The position numbers and the translations under genes are program-made. From Siphonodentalium dalli (taxonomy: Eukaryota; Mollusca; Scaphopoda; Gadilida; Siphonodentaliidae), in the NCBI GenBank assembly GCA_032622095.1, contig CP136068.1:186735309-186799308 (forward strand): a stretch of DNA of 64,000 bases. The letters run 5' to 3'. The notes below the pieces were generated by a model. That model searched no databases. It was not told the DNA's origin and saw only the letters and a list, made by a program, of their open reading frames with translations. Shown piece after piece: positions 1 to 12,737 of this stretch (its first letter is position 1; each line of letters opens with the position of its first letter).

Positions 1-76
1 ATTTGTGAACTTTCCACAATAAAAGATGTATTCTAGGGTCTCTGTCAGAACGAAAAATAATACCTAATCGTGGTAG

Positions 77-546
77 AACAAGCTGAAACTAACTAATTTT
101 GCAGAAGATATTGTTCACGAAAATGATAGTTAAAAATAACGGAATCGGTGGTGGTGACTATTGTCAAATCGACGAGGGACGATACCCACCACAGACTTGT
201 TCCATAAATTAATGATGTTGGTATAGTGAGCTCTGTGGCAAAGTCCTAACTCATTTGCCAACATTGTTGGTGTTAAAAATACTACATCATATCATATATA
301 TACTCGATAAGAAACAATTGTAGGTTAATTTGAATTTTCCGTCCATCTGGAGCCGAAACATTTTTGTTGAACAAATTTATTTTCACAAAAATTTATTTTC
401 ACACATGATAATTAAAATGGATATTGCAATATTCCCAAATAGTTAAAACATATGGCGTAGCAGTTATCTGGCAAAGAAATTTACAAATGTTTTAAACAGT
501 TTGCGAGTTACTGGATTTTAGCTACTCCTCCCCGAACACGTTTTTG
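77..546 (+). repeat. Dispersed repeat family A, copy 1
   Basis: A ~470-bp stretch matches the reverse complement of 14026-14495 in collinear order. Shared blocks are the GTAGAACAAG...TTGAAAC start, the GGTGGTGG..TTGTCAAATCGACGA block, a TTTGCCAA..TTGTTGGTGTTAA block, an ATTTTCC..CAT.TGGAGCCGA block and the GATTTTAGCTAC.CCTCCCC..ACACGTTTTT end. Similarity is roughly 70-80% by eye with indels. No coding capacity or terminal inverted repeats were seen, so the class is unknown. Confidence 0.75.
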
Positions 547-726
547 TTCATCATATGGGGCAGTGTGAGCAGTGCTGACTTTGTAGTTGAGTGGTATTTT
601 TTTTAAAAACAAAAACCGATCGAGCTCTGTGTGGTGAAAGTTACTTATACCAAAATTGTTCATGTAGGTATATCTCCTATGTTGTAAACTTCAGCTTACT
701 CGCTGCTGTGAGAATAGATTTACACG

Positions 727-897
727 CCACTGTAGATATACAGCTTCCTACTGCTGGTATACAGCTCCATACTGTGGGTATACAGCTTCCTACTGTGGGT
801 ATACATATTCCTATTGTGGGTATGTAGCTTCCTACTGTTGGTATACAACTTCCTACTGTGGGTACACAGCTTCCTATTGGGTGTATCCTATTGGGTA
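727..897. repeat. 21-bp minisatellite
   Basis: About eight tandem units of ~21 bp with consensus CTTCCTACTGTGGGTATACAG. The last units are degenerate (CCTATTGGGTGTATCC). Because 21 is divisible by three, open frames of periodic peptides (QLPTVGI-like) run through on both strands. These are a consequence of the repeat, not evidence for a gene. Confidence 0.9.
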
Positions 898-909
898 TAG
901 CTCTCTTTA

Positions 910-1254
910 CACGCTGCTGGCTATATATTTCTGACACGGGTGTAAATATTTCAACGGCAACTCGGGAGTTAAACGTTTATACAATCAGTGGGATTACGTC
1001 GTAGATTACCTCTGTCGACGTCTGTCGAAAGGGCGCAACTTGAATAAACTACAAGGACGGACTTTCCTGTACCGTACACATAATTCTAAAACTGTCAACA
1101 TGCGCCACTTTGTCAATAATGGTAGTTCACTAATCGACACTAATCGTTATTTAAAGGTGTCGACTTCAGTGAGACGAGTTGACGTGTTATTTGTAGGTTG
1201 ATATATCGGGTCTTAATTTAATTGACGGGGAAATTGTCGTCTTTTTGCGTGGCA
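910..1254. other. No recognised feature
   Basis: AT-rich sequence between two tandem arrays. No ORF, element terminus or structured RNA is visible. Confidence 0.5.
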
Positions 1255-2590
1255 TTCATGTGCTTATCAGAGGGCTACTCCAATTAGAAACATGAAAATA
1301 TTTCACCTATCCTTGTTAAAAAAGGGTTACAAAGTTACATTTGCAAGTCGTTTCAAAAATCCGACTTGTTTTTTGTTACATAGTTACAAATGGTTATCAG
1401 AGAAAAACTCCAATAAGAAAGATGAAAATATTTCACCCACCCATGCTTACAAAAGGTTAAAAAGTTACATTTGGAAGTCGTTTCAAAAATGCGACGTGTT
1501 TTTGTTACATAGTTACAAATGCTTATCAGAGAATAATCCAATTAGAAAAATGAAAATATTTCACATATATCCTTGTTAAAAAAGGGTTACAAAGTTATAT
1601 TTGAAAGTCGTTTAAAAAATCCGACGTGTTTTTGTTACATAGTTTCAAATGCTTATAAGAGAATAACTCCAACTAGAAAAATCTAAATATTTCACCCATC
1701 CTTGTTTAAAAATGGTTACAAAGTTACATTTGGAAGTCGTTTCAAAAATGCGACGTGTTTTCTGTCACATAGTTACAAATACTTATCAGAGAAAAACTGC
1801 AACTAGAAAAATGAAAATATTTCCTCCATCCTTGTTAAAAAGGGTCATAAAATTACATTTGGAGATCGTTTAAAAAATCCGACGTCTTTTTGTCACAAAG
1901 TTACCAATGCTTATCAAAATATAACTTCAACTAGAATCAAAATATTTCTCCTATCCTTGTTTTAAAAGGGTTATAAAGTTACATATGGAAGTCGTTTCGA
2001 AAATCCGACGTGTTGTTTTGGTCACATAGTTACAAATGCTTATCAGAGAATAACTCCAACTGAACAAATTTCAATATTTCACCTGTCCTTGTTAAAAAAG
2101 GGTTACAAAGTTACATTTGCAAGTCGCTTAAAAAATCAGACGAGCTTTTTGTCACATAGTTACAAATCCGTATCCGCGAATAACACCAAATAGAGAATAT
2201 TTCACCTGTCCTTGTTAAAAAAGGGTTACAAAGTTACATTTGGACGTCGATTTAAATATGCGATGTGTTTTTGTCACAAAGCTACCAATGCTTATCATTG
2301 AATAACTCAAATTAGAAAAATGAAAATATGTATCCTATCCTTGTTTAAAAAGGGTTACAAAGTTACATTTGCTAGTCGTTTCAAAAATCCGACGTGTTTT
2401 TTGTTACAAAGTTACGAATGCTTTTCAGAGTATAAATTCAATTAGAAAAATAAAAATATTTCACCCACACTTGTTTAAAATGGTTATAAAGTCACATTTG
2501 GAAGTCGTTTCAAAAATGCAACGTGTTTTTGTTACATAGTTACAAATGCTTATCAGACAATAATCCAATTAGAAAAATGAAAATATTATT
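1255..2590. repeat. ~128-bp satellite, about ten units
   Basis: The word GGTTACAAAGTTACATTTG recurs near 1324, 1453, 1585, 1712, 1843, 1969, 2100, 2225, 2350 and 2479, a spacing of 125-132 bp. Each unit also carries GTCGTTT(C)AAAAAT.CGACGTG, TGTTACATAGTTACAAATGC, TTATCAGAGAATAA and ATGAAAATATTTCACC. Units diverge by roughly 10-20%. Short ORFs across it are repeat artefacts. Confidence 0.92.
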
Positions 2591-2599
2591 TTATAAGGG

Positions 2600-3500
2600 A
2601 GATAACTTTGTTGAGAATGCGACACGGTCATTTCCGAATTTCAGGGAAGCCATAGAGAATACGCTGATAGGGTTTGGCAAAATATTAAAGGTACTCATAG
2701 AAACCATACACTTTAGAACTAGAATGCTTTATAATAATAAATCTCAATGTTATTTTTCTATTTGTTCGTTTGTCCAGCTTATAGACATCAGAATGATCAG
2801 ATGTATTAATTAAAAGGGCACCATAATAATTTAACTAACCAACTAATTATATACCCACTTTAGAACATATTAATCTGCACCACTATCTTTCTCGTAAAAT
2901 GATACTTATGTTGGACACCGTTATAACATCTATAGCAGACAGGTAGGCATGCATTGATAAATATAGATATTGACGAAAATGTGAACACTCTACAACCTGT
3001 ATAAAATGTACAAGGGCGAATGGAAGAAGCACGCTGTCGAAATAGACAGTTATTGATAAAACATAGTTTACAACATTGATCATTGGAACAGTTATTTCAA
3101 CTGAAGTAGCCACTCATAATACCTACATAAATGTGAAAGTGCGTGTCACAATGTTGAATCAACTGAATTATCTTCAAGTACGAACGGAGTAAGGGTTTTT
3201 TTCCGAATGACACCCGGACAGTAAATTAACAGAATAGTCTGAGGAAGGAAAAAAGATAATGCGAGTTTCTAAAGGTTTGATCAATTTTACTTGTTCAAAA
3301 GACGATTGTATGTCTAACTGCCCACGGTTATTTTTCTGATCGATGAGTATCGACTGCGAACACGTTTGTTGCCAGTGTCCTTGGAATTTCACGGGGACTC
3401 TTGTACTCTTTAATCTCATCAAAGAACTTTGCCAGTGGCTCTCTGTATGTTCACAAGGTTAAGCTCGCGATGCACCCGGCCCACACGGAAACCATGCTGG
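2600..3500. other. No recognised feature
   Basis: Unique-looking AT-rich DNA with only short spurious frames. No repeat unit, RNA or protein family is recognised. Confidence 0.5.
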
Positions 3501-3504
3501 ACCA

Positions 3505-4353
3505 GGGGGGGGGGCGGGAAAAAACTGCACACACAGGGTGGAAAAAACTGTTTTCTTGGGTTTGGGTACACCCCCCCCCCCCAAACAGCAAAAACTGACC
3601 ATTTGCCCCCCCCCCCCCCCCAGAAAAATCAAATCTACCCCAGCTGGACAACAACTCGGTTTGACCGGAAACCGAAAAAAACACCGGAGCATACAATTCA
3701 CGAGAAGGTGCTTGGTAACTTAGTTTAGATTATTATGACTAAAATGCTCATTGTCTACCAGTAGAACGCAGATTTGTACCTCGTGATGTCATGACATGTA
3801 CAAACATGTATATTGGTGATCGCAACGCTTTGTATGCACTTTAAAAAATGACAACTAGTCATTACCTCGACTTTGAAAAAGATGCAAATGAGATGAGTGA
3901 GATACCAGCATATAACTGTTTTCTGATACCATTGGAGGAGAAATTGTTTAATACATGGGATAGTTCTGCAGTAAAAAATTGCCAGATAAGCGATCGCAGG
4001 GTAGAATTCTGCATTCGACTTGTATGACATAGTCGACATTATTAAGAGGGTTAATGGGGTCAATATCACATGTAAACCAAGACAGTGGTTATCCAAAATT
4101 GTTTTAGGTGGATTGTACTACTCATGTATATATGATTTGGATATTAAGGTTAATTCATATTCTATAAAATGAGAGAAAATTGAAGTTGTGAGTCTGAAAA
4201 TACATATTTGGAATAAAAATACATACAATTTTTTCCGACAACCCCCCCCCCTAAATGAATAAGGAAAACATTTACGTGTAAATTTTTGACGCCTAGGTAC
4301 CCCCCAACCCCCGGTACGTTGTGTCCCGCAGTTTTTTTCCGCCCCCCCCCCTG
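3505..4353. repeat. Cluster of poly-G / poly-C tracts
   Basis: A G run sits at 3505-3514, and C runs lie at about 3571-3582, 3606-3621, 4241-4251 and 4344-4353, all in otherwise AT-rich DNA. Overlapping proline/glycine-rich frames in several phases come from the homopolymers and are not genes. Tract lengths are prone to sequencing error. Confidence 0.8.
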
Positions 4354-4423
4354 GCTGGACTGTTCATTTTATCATTCTTTTACATCTAGCTGATCAATAA
4401 TTTACAAATACACTTCTCCCACC

Positions 4424-4810
4424 AGGCCAAAACATTGTCGACCGATGGGTCCTGGACCCTCACTTGTCGCCAATAAAGCACTTCTAATCAATTATAAAAA
4501 AGCAAACAAACCAGATACAAATCAAGGCCTGAACGTGCATATTGACTTATAGTTTCTAGGATTGTGCTGATTTTTTCAGTCAAGTTTGGATTTAAAATGT
4601 CCTGCTCCCTCTGCGATGGCCAGCGAATAACTAGTAAGCAATTATGAACAAATAAGCGAGGCTTGAATTTTCCGAAAATATACTTTTAATTTTCAGATTA
4701 AAAAACGTATTCACACATGGCCGAATCATGCTCGGACCGGTGGCCATGATTCCTCCCCAGAGGCACAACTTGGGAAACTCCAAGCCAAGGGATGGGATGC
4801 AAATTGAACC
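4424..4810. repeat. Degenerate dispersed repeat (two copies here, more near 56.4 kb)
   Basis: Words of the form CAT.GTCG.(A)CC.GTGG.TC.TGG.(C)CCTC followed by GCCA/GCAC occur at about 4427 and 4729, and again at about 56391 and 56555. The strongest shared core is CCTCCCCAG. Similarity is near 70% over ~45 bp with AT-rich flanks. Boundaries cannot be set by eye. Confidence 0.5.
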
Positions 4811-4989
4811 ACGCGACATTGCGTGTCTGTCCCGGTTCAAAGCGGCGGGTGCAGCTGTTCAATCCATTGTGATCACCGAAGCGCAGACCTTCTATAGCCA
4901 TAGTTTGGAGGTCAAAGTCAGTTTCGAACTATTAAAAAGCACATAATTATACATGCAATATGTGACATTTCTTATTAAATTAGGTAATT

Positions 4990-6100
4990 AAATTTCGTCG
5001 CGCTGTCGTTATCACTAACGAATTTTCTTTTGTCATTTCGCATATCTCATCGAGGGCGCTATACAATATATTGTTTGTCTGGAAAATTCGACCTGCACAG
5101 TTGTCAACTAATGTGGAGACGGTCTGTCTTCGGTTCCTTTGTGAACCGGGAAAGTTTTAAATGTGCGAAAACCGTCTGAATCATTGATATTTTCGCGAAA
5201 TTGTGAAAACTGGGTTGTCTTCGAGCTGCCTCTTCGAGCTGTCGGCCAGTCGGCTATAACTTGTCCTCATTCGTCTCAGCGTCCATGTTGAAATTGACAG
5301 TGCTATGACTATATCAAAACCCAGACACATTTACGGACACAAGAGGATACAGGTAACAAGAGCTTCGATAATATCAAAAGCAACAACAGCAGCTATTAGA
5401 ATGTTGACAGTGTTTTTAACTTGAACTGTTCAGTCAAGATGACAGTGTTCTGATTGTTTCAAAGCACATGCATGTACATTTACACGAGAGGGTATACTGT
5501 AAGCACCAAAGTAATTCACAAGAGCTTCATTGTCACTAACAATAACACCGTAAACAATGAACTGATGACTCGCAGTGACTGATGATAACATATCTACAAT
5601 TCCAACTTACAAGTACAACTATTAGAATTACACGGAACGATTCATCCCGTGTTCATCAATTTTCATTGAAATGTGTGGATATGAGATATTGTCGTCATTC
5701 GCCAAATTATCGCCAAGTTATTACAATTTACGGACCGGGAGTGCACTATTGGTTGGGTGTTCTTATCAAACTATCTTCGGCTGACTCACTGATATGGATA
5801 CTAAATGTCGTGATACCAGTTTACACAGTTTGATACATCATGCTGTCAAAATTCATCAAAAAATGTGCGACTATATATAGGAGGACATTGTCGCCAAGTC
5901 ATCACACACATTTATTACGGGATCTGGTGGTGTCTTGAAGGTTTCAATCCCAACTAGCTGTTATTGTCACATTGTCGTGATGTACAGATTCACATGTTAA
6001 AACAAAAACTGTGTTAGCTGGACAATTTCACGACTTACAGATTACCAAAAGATGCCCTTAAGAGGTTTTACTTTTGTAAATTTTACGATAAATTAAGAGC
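4990..6100. other. Weakly self-similar non-coding DNA
   Basis: Faint internal echoes exist: TTGACAGTG words near 5290, 5403 and 5440, and CGCCAAGT.ATTACA words near 5710 and 5892. Nothing reaches the level of a definable repeat or gene. Confidence 0.4.
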
Positions 6101-6114
6101 AACAAATTGGTGAA

Positions 6115-6245
6115 AAAAATACCATTGGTCTGACCTTTATTAGTTACGGTCTTGATATTAATTAAACGGTGTTGAACCGTTAAAAAATACAATGGTCTGA
6201 CAGTTACTGGTTACTTATTAAACGGTTTTGTACCATGGAACTTGC
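6115..6245. repeat. Short two-copy duplication
   Basis: Two units share AATAC.ATTGGTCTGAC, a TTAGTTAC/TGGTTAC block and ATTAAACGGT.TTG.ACC. Each is about 65-75 bp. Confidence 0.6.
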
Positions 6246-6504
6246 TACAACCTGACCATGTGTTTAATGGTCCAATGTTGGCAGCGATGTTTCGCGATAT
6301 GGCACCGTTAAAGTGACGGGCTTTTTTCTAACACTCCATGCAACTATGCGAATCGTAGAGAAAAACGTGTATGATAAACGGACTAGAATATTGGGTGCGA
6401 TGGTGTGACAGTACCCTTAGAAAATAACAATTGGATCATCTACAACCATAATCATCGCCATAAACGTATCCGTTGCTCTATCCGTTAGTTGCGAAACCTT
6501 TCTA

Positions 6505-6680
6505 ATAGTCAGGAGGCAAGCATTCCCAATTTTTTTTTGCTAAACATTTTTAGTACCATATGACAACATATCCTTGGTGGTAGAGTTTGGTCCGCTCATT
6601 AAAAAAAACATTGTTGCCAATTTTCTATTCCCATGTTAGAGGTCAAATATCAAGGTCATATCTATAGGCGCCTTTCTGTC
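6505..6680 (+). repeat. Dispersed repeat family B, copy 1
   Basis: The run from GTCAGGAGGCA through TTGCTAAACATTTTTAGTACCAT, CATTGTTGGCAATTT-like words and GGTCAAATATCAAGGTCA is matched in inverted orientation at 15110-15295. The insertion class is unknown and no coding capacity is seen. Confidence 0.65.
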
Positions 6681-7039
6681 CTAGCCTGAATTTTTCAACA
6701 TATAGCATGAATTTTTTTTTAGTAAGAGCTATTGAGAAATGATGTATTGTACCAAGGACCAGTGAGGCATGCTAATCTGAATGCTGAATGCTGATGTTCT
6801 TGTGTGGTTGCTTAGCAACCGTTGCTATGAAATTGTTTTTTCCATAGCAACCAGCCTCAAACGATCGTTTTTGATACATGCTATGGCATCTGATACTGAA
6901 AATATGAGAATAGTTATACTTGAGTGATCATCTTGAGTGTGCGTGCATGAAAATACAAACATTTAGAGCACAAAACAGTTAATAATGTCGAGTGTACGGT
7001 ATGGCCCAACATAGTAGGCCTATACTGTTACAATATCAA

Positions 7040-8050
7040 ATTGGCTGCAATTTGGTGCTAAATGCCAATAGTGGGGTCCCTTATGGGTTGAATCGTGACT
7101 TTAGTGACTAAACCATGAAACTTTAAAGATAAGTTGCTTATTCATAGGGAAAACTTTTTGGAGAGGAGTGTCCGGGCGGGGTCCTGTGTCGGGATAAAAT
7201 TAGGTTTCCATGGCAACGGCATAAAATATTTGGAGAAAAATTGAAAAAGGCCAATCTTAAGAACCAACAAACCATGTGTTTGAAGAAATGGTGTTAACTT
7301 ATAGTGCCAATGGTTCATCAAGCGGACTGAGTCACTTTGACATATATGGTCAAGGTCAATTGCTAAGGTCAAGGTCATTCGAAAAATGTGATCTTTTGGT
7401 CTATTTTTTATAATTGTCTCATATTTCGCTACACCTAGTGCGTTAGTCATGAAAGCAATCGCTACCATAATGCACAAAAAGTAGGCCGCACTCAGTGCTT
7501 AATTTGTTATATGATGCATTTGGCATAATACGGTCACTGTCACATGTGACAGCATTTAGTTGATACACAATCACATTTTAAGTACTAATTTTTATAGTAT
7601 TTGTGGCAGTACATAAGTCACGATACATTACCCTTAAGATACCATCAGACCAAAATAAATATGATTTTGTGACTTTAGTAACTAAAGCATGAACCTGCAT
7701 CATATGTGTTGCTTAGTTTCAGTGGAAACTTTTTGGAGGTGGTGCCCAAGTGAGGGATCATGTGTCAGTAAGCAATATGTCTTCCTTGGCAACGGCATCA
7801 AATACAATGTATTTGGAGAAAAGTTGATAAAGTCCACTGTTGGCAATCCGATTAGCCTTGTGTTTGAAAACATTATGTGAACTTATAGTACCATTAATGG
7901 TCATACAAACGCACTAGGCCATAGGACATGTAGGGTCACAGTCACTTGCTAAGGTCATGGTCATTGAAAATTTGATATACCTTTTATAAATTGTCTCATA
8001 TTCCACTACCACTAGCGCATGCTGAAATACCCAAGCAAGCCATTGTATGC
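7040..8050. repeat. Two-copy tandem duplication, ~435-bp units
   Basis: Units at about 7040-7475 and 7615-8045 share the same ordered blocks: TGACTTTAGT.ACTAAA.CATGAA, GAAAACTTTTTGGAG, TTGGCAACGGCAT, ATTTGGAGAAAA.TTGA, TGTGTTTGAA, TGCTAAGGTCA.GGTCATT and AATTGTCTCATATT. Identity is perhaps 65-75%, so the duplication is old or the two are neighbouring copies of one dispersed family. Confidence 0.75.
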
Positions 8051-8347
8051 TGGGATCTGCTACTAAATGACAATGGGGTATAGCAAAACAGCTGCGACAT
8101 CAGGCAGTGTGCAATATTGTGAATATATAGAGTGGCCAATGGCACCATGGATTGAGGGAATATGATGCTTTGAGACTTAGGATTTGGTCAAAAGACTGCT
8201 GGCCTAATGTGAGGCCGCAGCCGTGGACTATTTATAGAAGCTAGTCAATTAATGACTGTTGAGTCGCTCACACGAAATTCAATGCAAAGACTGAGAAGAC
8301 TCTGACTCTTAAGATCACGACAGTTAGTACATGTCGATATCACTTAA

Positions 8348-8841
8348 AGGCACGTGAGGCCTTAGTTGTCGAAAATATTCATATTTGTTCCAATCACCGT
8401 AAACAGAAAAACATTAAAACGCATACAGTTTCGTTCATATATACCATGACCATCACGTAAACAGCATGTTACCATAAAGACCTACTATATTTTACCTAAG
8501 CAAGAGCCTGATTGTGTTACAGAAGACAGCACAATGCTACTGGCTAATCACACACAAATGGCATAAACGCTCTTTATTAGTTCCATATCAGGAATTCACC
8601 AACAAAGAACGCTCTTTATGTTTACCATCATAATATAAACAAACACCAGAAAAGTAACTTTTTATGCTTTTGTTTACATAACAATGGTCAAACATTTGAC
8701 AATAACATACTGTTTATGCGATATTTCTTATTTGTATATGGACAAAGTCTGTCTACATTTTGATGTTCTTTCTGTTTGTGGCGGTTTTTGACGGGTGGAA
8801 ATATTTTCACAGGATACCCACCGCCAAGGCCAGCCGTACCT
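8348..8841. mobile_element. TTAA-flanked MITE / foldback element
   Basis: A 494-bp element is bracketed by TTAA at 8344-8347 and 8842-8845. Its left end AGGCACGTGAGGCCTTAG mirrors the reverse complement of its right end AGGTACGGCTGGCCTTGG. The inverted similarity extends imperfectly for over 70 bp, including GAAAATATT and AAACAGAAA words. Two internal AACGCTCTTTAT motifs (8566, 8609) face the same way. There is no ORF, so it must be non-autonomous. TTAA flanks point to piggyBac-type or similar mobilisation by inference. A related, inverted copy lies at 27540-28068. Confidence 0.7.
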
Positions 8842-9099
8842 TTAAGAACAAGTAGTTCTAAGCAGGGACGTCTTTATATGGTATCCATTGAGCAGTGGGG
8901 TGTCAACCTTGAAACTGTCAATTGCACGCCCAAACCCATCCCAACATAGTCCACATGAGGACCCCTCCAACTGAAACAAACATACTCCCAAGTTTGTAAA
9001 ATTCCTTTTCATACCCCCTTGCATACATTGGAAGTGATGCCCCCTTCCCTTCCGACCCCATTCAATCATATTTTATTCCCAACTATCCATGGACCCTAC

Positions 9100-9760
9100 A
9101 CACCAAAGCGACATTGTTTGACTGGTCGGACCCATTATAACAAATCTAACCCAAGGACCTTCCAAACTATATATAGGCTAAAAAGGACTGATGGCTCTTG
9201 AGAACATTTTTAAGATTAACCATTGAGGAAAATAGTTATGTCCCAGGATCCGCCAGTATTGGATACCCAATTTGAACAAATAACACAAAGACCTGTTTAC
9301 CAAATATAAGCATAATAGGCCTGATGGTTCTTGAGGTGTTTTGTGAAATACTATAGAGGGAACGAGTTATGTCCCTGGGTCTACCCCTATTTGACCTGGT
9401 GACCCCATTTGAACAAATCTGAATCATTGTCACACAATGACTCTCCATACCAAATATAAACTGAATATAGGTCGGGTGGTTCTTGATAAGAAGACATTTT
9501 AACAATTATTATGGATAGAAAAGTTATTGTCCTGGCTCCGCCATTGTTGTATTTCTGACACTCAAGGACCATCCATACCAAATATAAGCTAGATAGCCCC
9601 GATGGTTCTTAAAATGTTTTAAGAATTAATATGGACGGAAAAAGCTTGAACCCTTTTTGACCCGGCGACCTAATTTGAACAAATCAGAAACCCAGTCACC
9701 TGGGGACCATCCACAATATATATAACTCAATTCTGACTTGAGGTTCTTGAGAAGATATTG
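9100..9760. repeat. Degenerate tandem repeat, about four to five units
   Basis: Units of ~120-150 bp contain ATTTGAACAAAT(C), GACCATCCATACCAAATATAA, GATGGTTCTTGAG, ATATGGA..GAAAAG and a GTCC.TGG.TC/CCGCC block. They are clearest at about 9270, 9405, 9560 and 9660. The blocks are in constant order but individual units carry deletions. Confidence 0.8.
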
Positions 9761-9769
9761 ACGGTATGT

Positions 9770-11140
9770 AGTGGCGACTATAGCTACACCGGATACTTTG
9801 TCTCACATGCGCTAAAATACACCACCCTCATCTAGTTTCTCATATGTAACGGCCCGATAACAGAGGAATTTATTTTTTATGCCATGACTGTCAGATTTAC
9901 ACTTGAGAACAACATTTATATACCAATATTGATAATTTTGATTGAAACTAGTTAGTTATAATACACAATTCAACATGGCTGTCACACACAGCAGATTTAA
10001 TTCCAATTATAACTGCAATGCATTGTTTTGTTAACACTGGAAAATCATTGACATTAGAATATCATGATGAAAACTGCTGGTTCTAGGATGTGAGAAGGGA
10101 TTCAGTTTTGCAAAGAGTAAAATCCAAGATGGCTGCCGGCAGCCATATTTTTGATCGAAAATCGTTCAAATTAGACAGCTCTCATCTACACCCGGTGTAC
10201 GTGCCAAACCATGCATACTGAATGGGAAAGTCATTTCCACGTATTATGATATGGGAATATGTGTGTTTCTCATCGTAAAACAGACAACGAACAACGTATG
10301 TATACGTCCACACGAAGCAGGAGTATTTACCCACCCACTGTCAGTTCTCCCAGATCAAACCATTTAATAATGTTTTGCTTTTTCTCACTCAAATTTTCGA
10401 GAACACCATCCACTATTATAGTTCCTGGCCTTCCAGCTGCCAAAACAAATGCCGGTATTTAGGTGAATCTGTCAATGAAGCCTAGGATTGAACAGAATTT
10501 AAAAAATCAGTGTCATTACGCCGCAGGTGTATTATAACCTACAGTTTCTTGGTAAGCTATATGAGCTTGTGGGTTTTATATACAGAATTGGGCTCTTTGG
10601 GACGGATTAAAAGTCGAACAGCAACCCAGAGGCCGAGTCCGGTAAAAGGTGTAGCTGGGAATTTCAATTTCGTTTATTGTCGTTTACATTATTAGTTCAT
10701 GCATCGGGCGTCTCTCGATACATGCTTGATTGACCCATGGTTTGTTATTCGGATGTCAAGAAGTGCAAGGCGATTAATTATAACGTGAATTCGTGCGTTA
10801 ACCATTACCGCGCTGCGCGGTATGTGTTTATATTGTTCTTTATCCTGCTTTGTTGCATTGTTATTTGAACATCCTTTATTTTCACGGGACATAATTCGGA
10901 ATGCTATCTACTATTATACTGCACGGGGATTTGACGACTTTACAAGAAATTCGAACATGAATCCTATGAGGTGTTTGTTTATATCGGTGTTTAACATGTT
11001 ATTTAATATCGTTTAGTGAACTTTTTCATTTAGTTATACGCGACAAATATCGGCATATTATATTCTAAATGAATTGGAATGGTAATTATTAAATATTGCA
11101 TATTTTCTGATAGAACAGCTATTCCACCAAAATGTATGGT
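9770..11140. other. No recognised feature
   Basis: AT-rich DNA with short spurious frames. No family match, RNA gene or clear repeat structure. Confidence 0.45.
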
Positions 11141-11149
11141 GATATCGAT

Positions 11150-11960
11150 AGCATATCCCTGTCGAAAGTTCTATACTTCAAATAGGGATTGAGTGTCCCA
11201 TGAGACAGTGAAAATTAGCCTTTTTCGTTTGCCACCTTCTTTTTGAAAAGTTCAATAGGATTTCGGGAACAACCCCATGTATAAAAAAGTGTATTTCCTT
11301 ATATAATACATTTTCCAACACCATCAGCTAATATGGAAAGCATGTAATTTCAGTTCGTGGCGTGTTTAAGACTTCAAATGGGATAGTGGGGTCCTCAAAA
11401 CAAAACATTCTCCTTTCGTATTTGACAGCCACATTTTGTAAAAATCCCCCAGGATTTCGGGGGGACCAACCCACCCATACCAATTGTATGTTTCCCAATA
11501 GCACTACCTTTCATTCACACAGCCAGCTACTTTGAGAATATATAACTTCAGTGTATGGTGCGTCAGAAATATAAAATGGTTTAGAATATCCTCCAATAAC
11601 AGTGAGAATTCGCCTTTCTCGTTCGCCAGCCGCTTTCTGTGAAGTATCCAAGACATTAGGAACATCATTTCAGTTCGTAGTGTGTAGACTTCAAATGGGA
11701 TAGGGGCCTCAAAACAAAGAACATTCACATTTCGTATTTTCCAGCTGCCTTTTGTAAAGTGCCCTAGTTTTCTGGAACCGCCCATACCAATTCTATATAA
11801 TCCATGACAACACTATCTTTCGTTCACTCATTTAATATTTGGAGCATATACCTTTCAGTGTGTGGTGTATTTAAGACTTTAAATGGGGTAGGCGGCCGTG
11901 AAAAAAACAAAGAAAATTAAACTTTCTTATTTGCCAGCCGCCCTTTGTAAAGTGCCCTAT
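11150..11960. repeat. ~215-bp degenerate tandem repeat, about four units
   Basis: The ordered blocks TTTAAGACTTCAAATGGGATAG, CAAAACA..A.ATTC, TTTCGTATTTGCCAGC, CTTTTGTAAAGTGCCC, TTTC(G)GG..C..CCCATACCAATT, ACACTATCTTTC.TTCA and TTTCAGTGTGTGGTG recur about every 200-240 bp, for example near 11370, 11690 and 11880. The third unit is shortened. Confidence 0.82.
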
Positions 11961-12735
11961 ATGATTTTATTACATTTTATACTTGACAAATATAATCTGA
12001 AAAATGATACGAGTTAAACAAAAGGGATGGGAGCACAAGTTATTCAACTTAGAGTATTGCTCCTCTCCCTTAACAATATTGAAACGCATAATAATATTTA
12101 TATATTGTATTATGTTTGGTCTCAAATTTGCTTAGTTGGAATGTAGTACATAAAAAGGGGATCGAGATCCAGGGTGAGGTCTGGAGTTGTGAGTGGACAT
12201 ATATCACCGAGGGGATGTAGGCCCTATGGCGGGATGAGCCGAGACTTTTGATAACAATATGGGCGAATACATAGGCGAAGATATAGGCTTATTGGGATTT
12301 TGAAAGTTTTCCGTCAATGAGATCTACCTGCGTGCTGCTAAACAATTTAGCATTTAGAGTATTGGATAGGTTGCTTTGACCGAAGAGGATATCTTCAACC
12401 CTATCAACGAAAAATTCCATTTAGCCATTTCTTCAAATAATTGGCACTGGAAGAAAAAAATGCAAAGCGTCGTCAATATAAAACCCGCATTGACAGTGAA
12501 AATAAAGTTTCCAAGTTTCCAAAATTTAACATATCTATTGTGACCCACTATATAAATGAAGAATAGTATGCACTCCGGGTTATATGAAATATGTTGAGCG
12601 CATGTGCACTGCCTCTCAACAATGTCACAACAATCATATTTTAACAGCCGCTTGGTTGTCTGATAAACAAACCCAAATACAAATTCGCAACCAGTATACA
12701 CATACGGAACAAGTAGAGACAATTGTATAACTGTT
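11960..12735. other. No recognised feature
   Basis: Includes a 122-residue minus-strand open frame (12354-12722) with no recognisable domain. Its hydrophobic, biased composition is what random AT-rich DNA gives. Confidence 0.45.
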
Positions 12736-12737
12736 GG

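Noticed and set aside
591-937. Periodic QLPTVGI/GSCIPTV peptides
   Set aside because: Result of a 21-bp minisatellite whose period is a multiple of three.
3429-3728. Overlapping proline/glycine-rich frames on both strands
   Set aside because: Produced by poly-C/poly-G tracts in all phases. Not coding.
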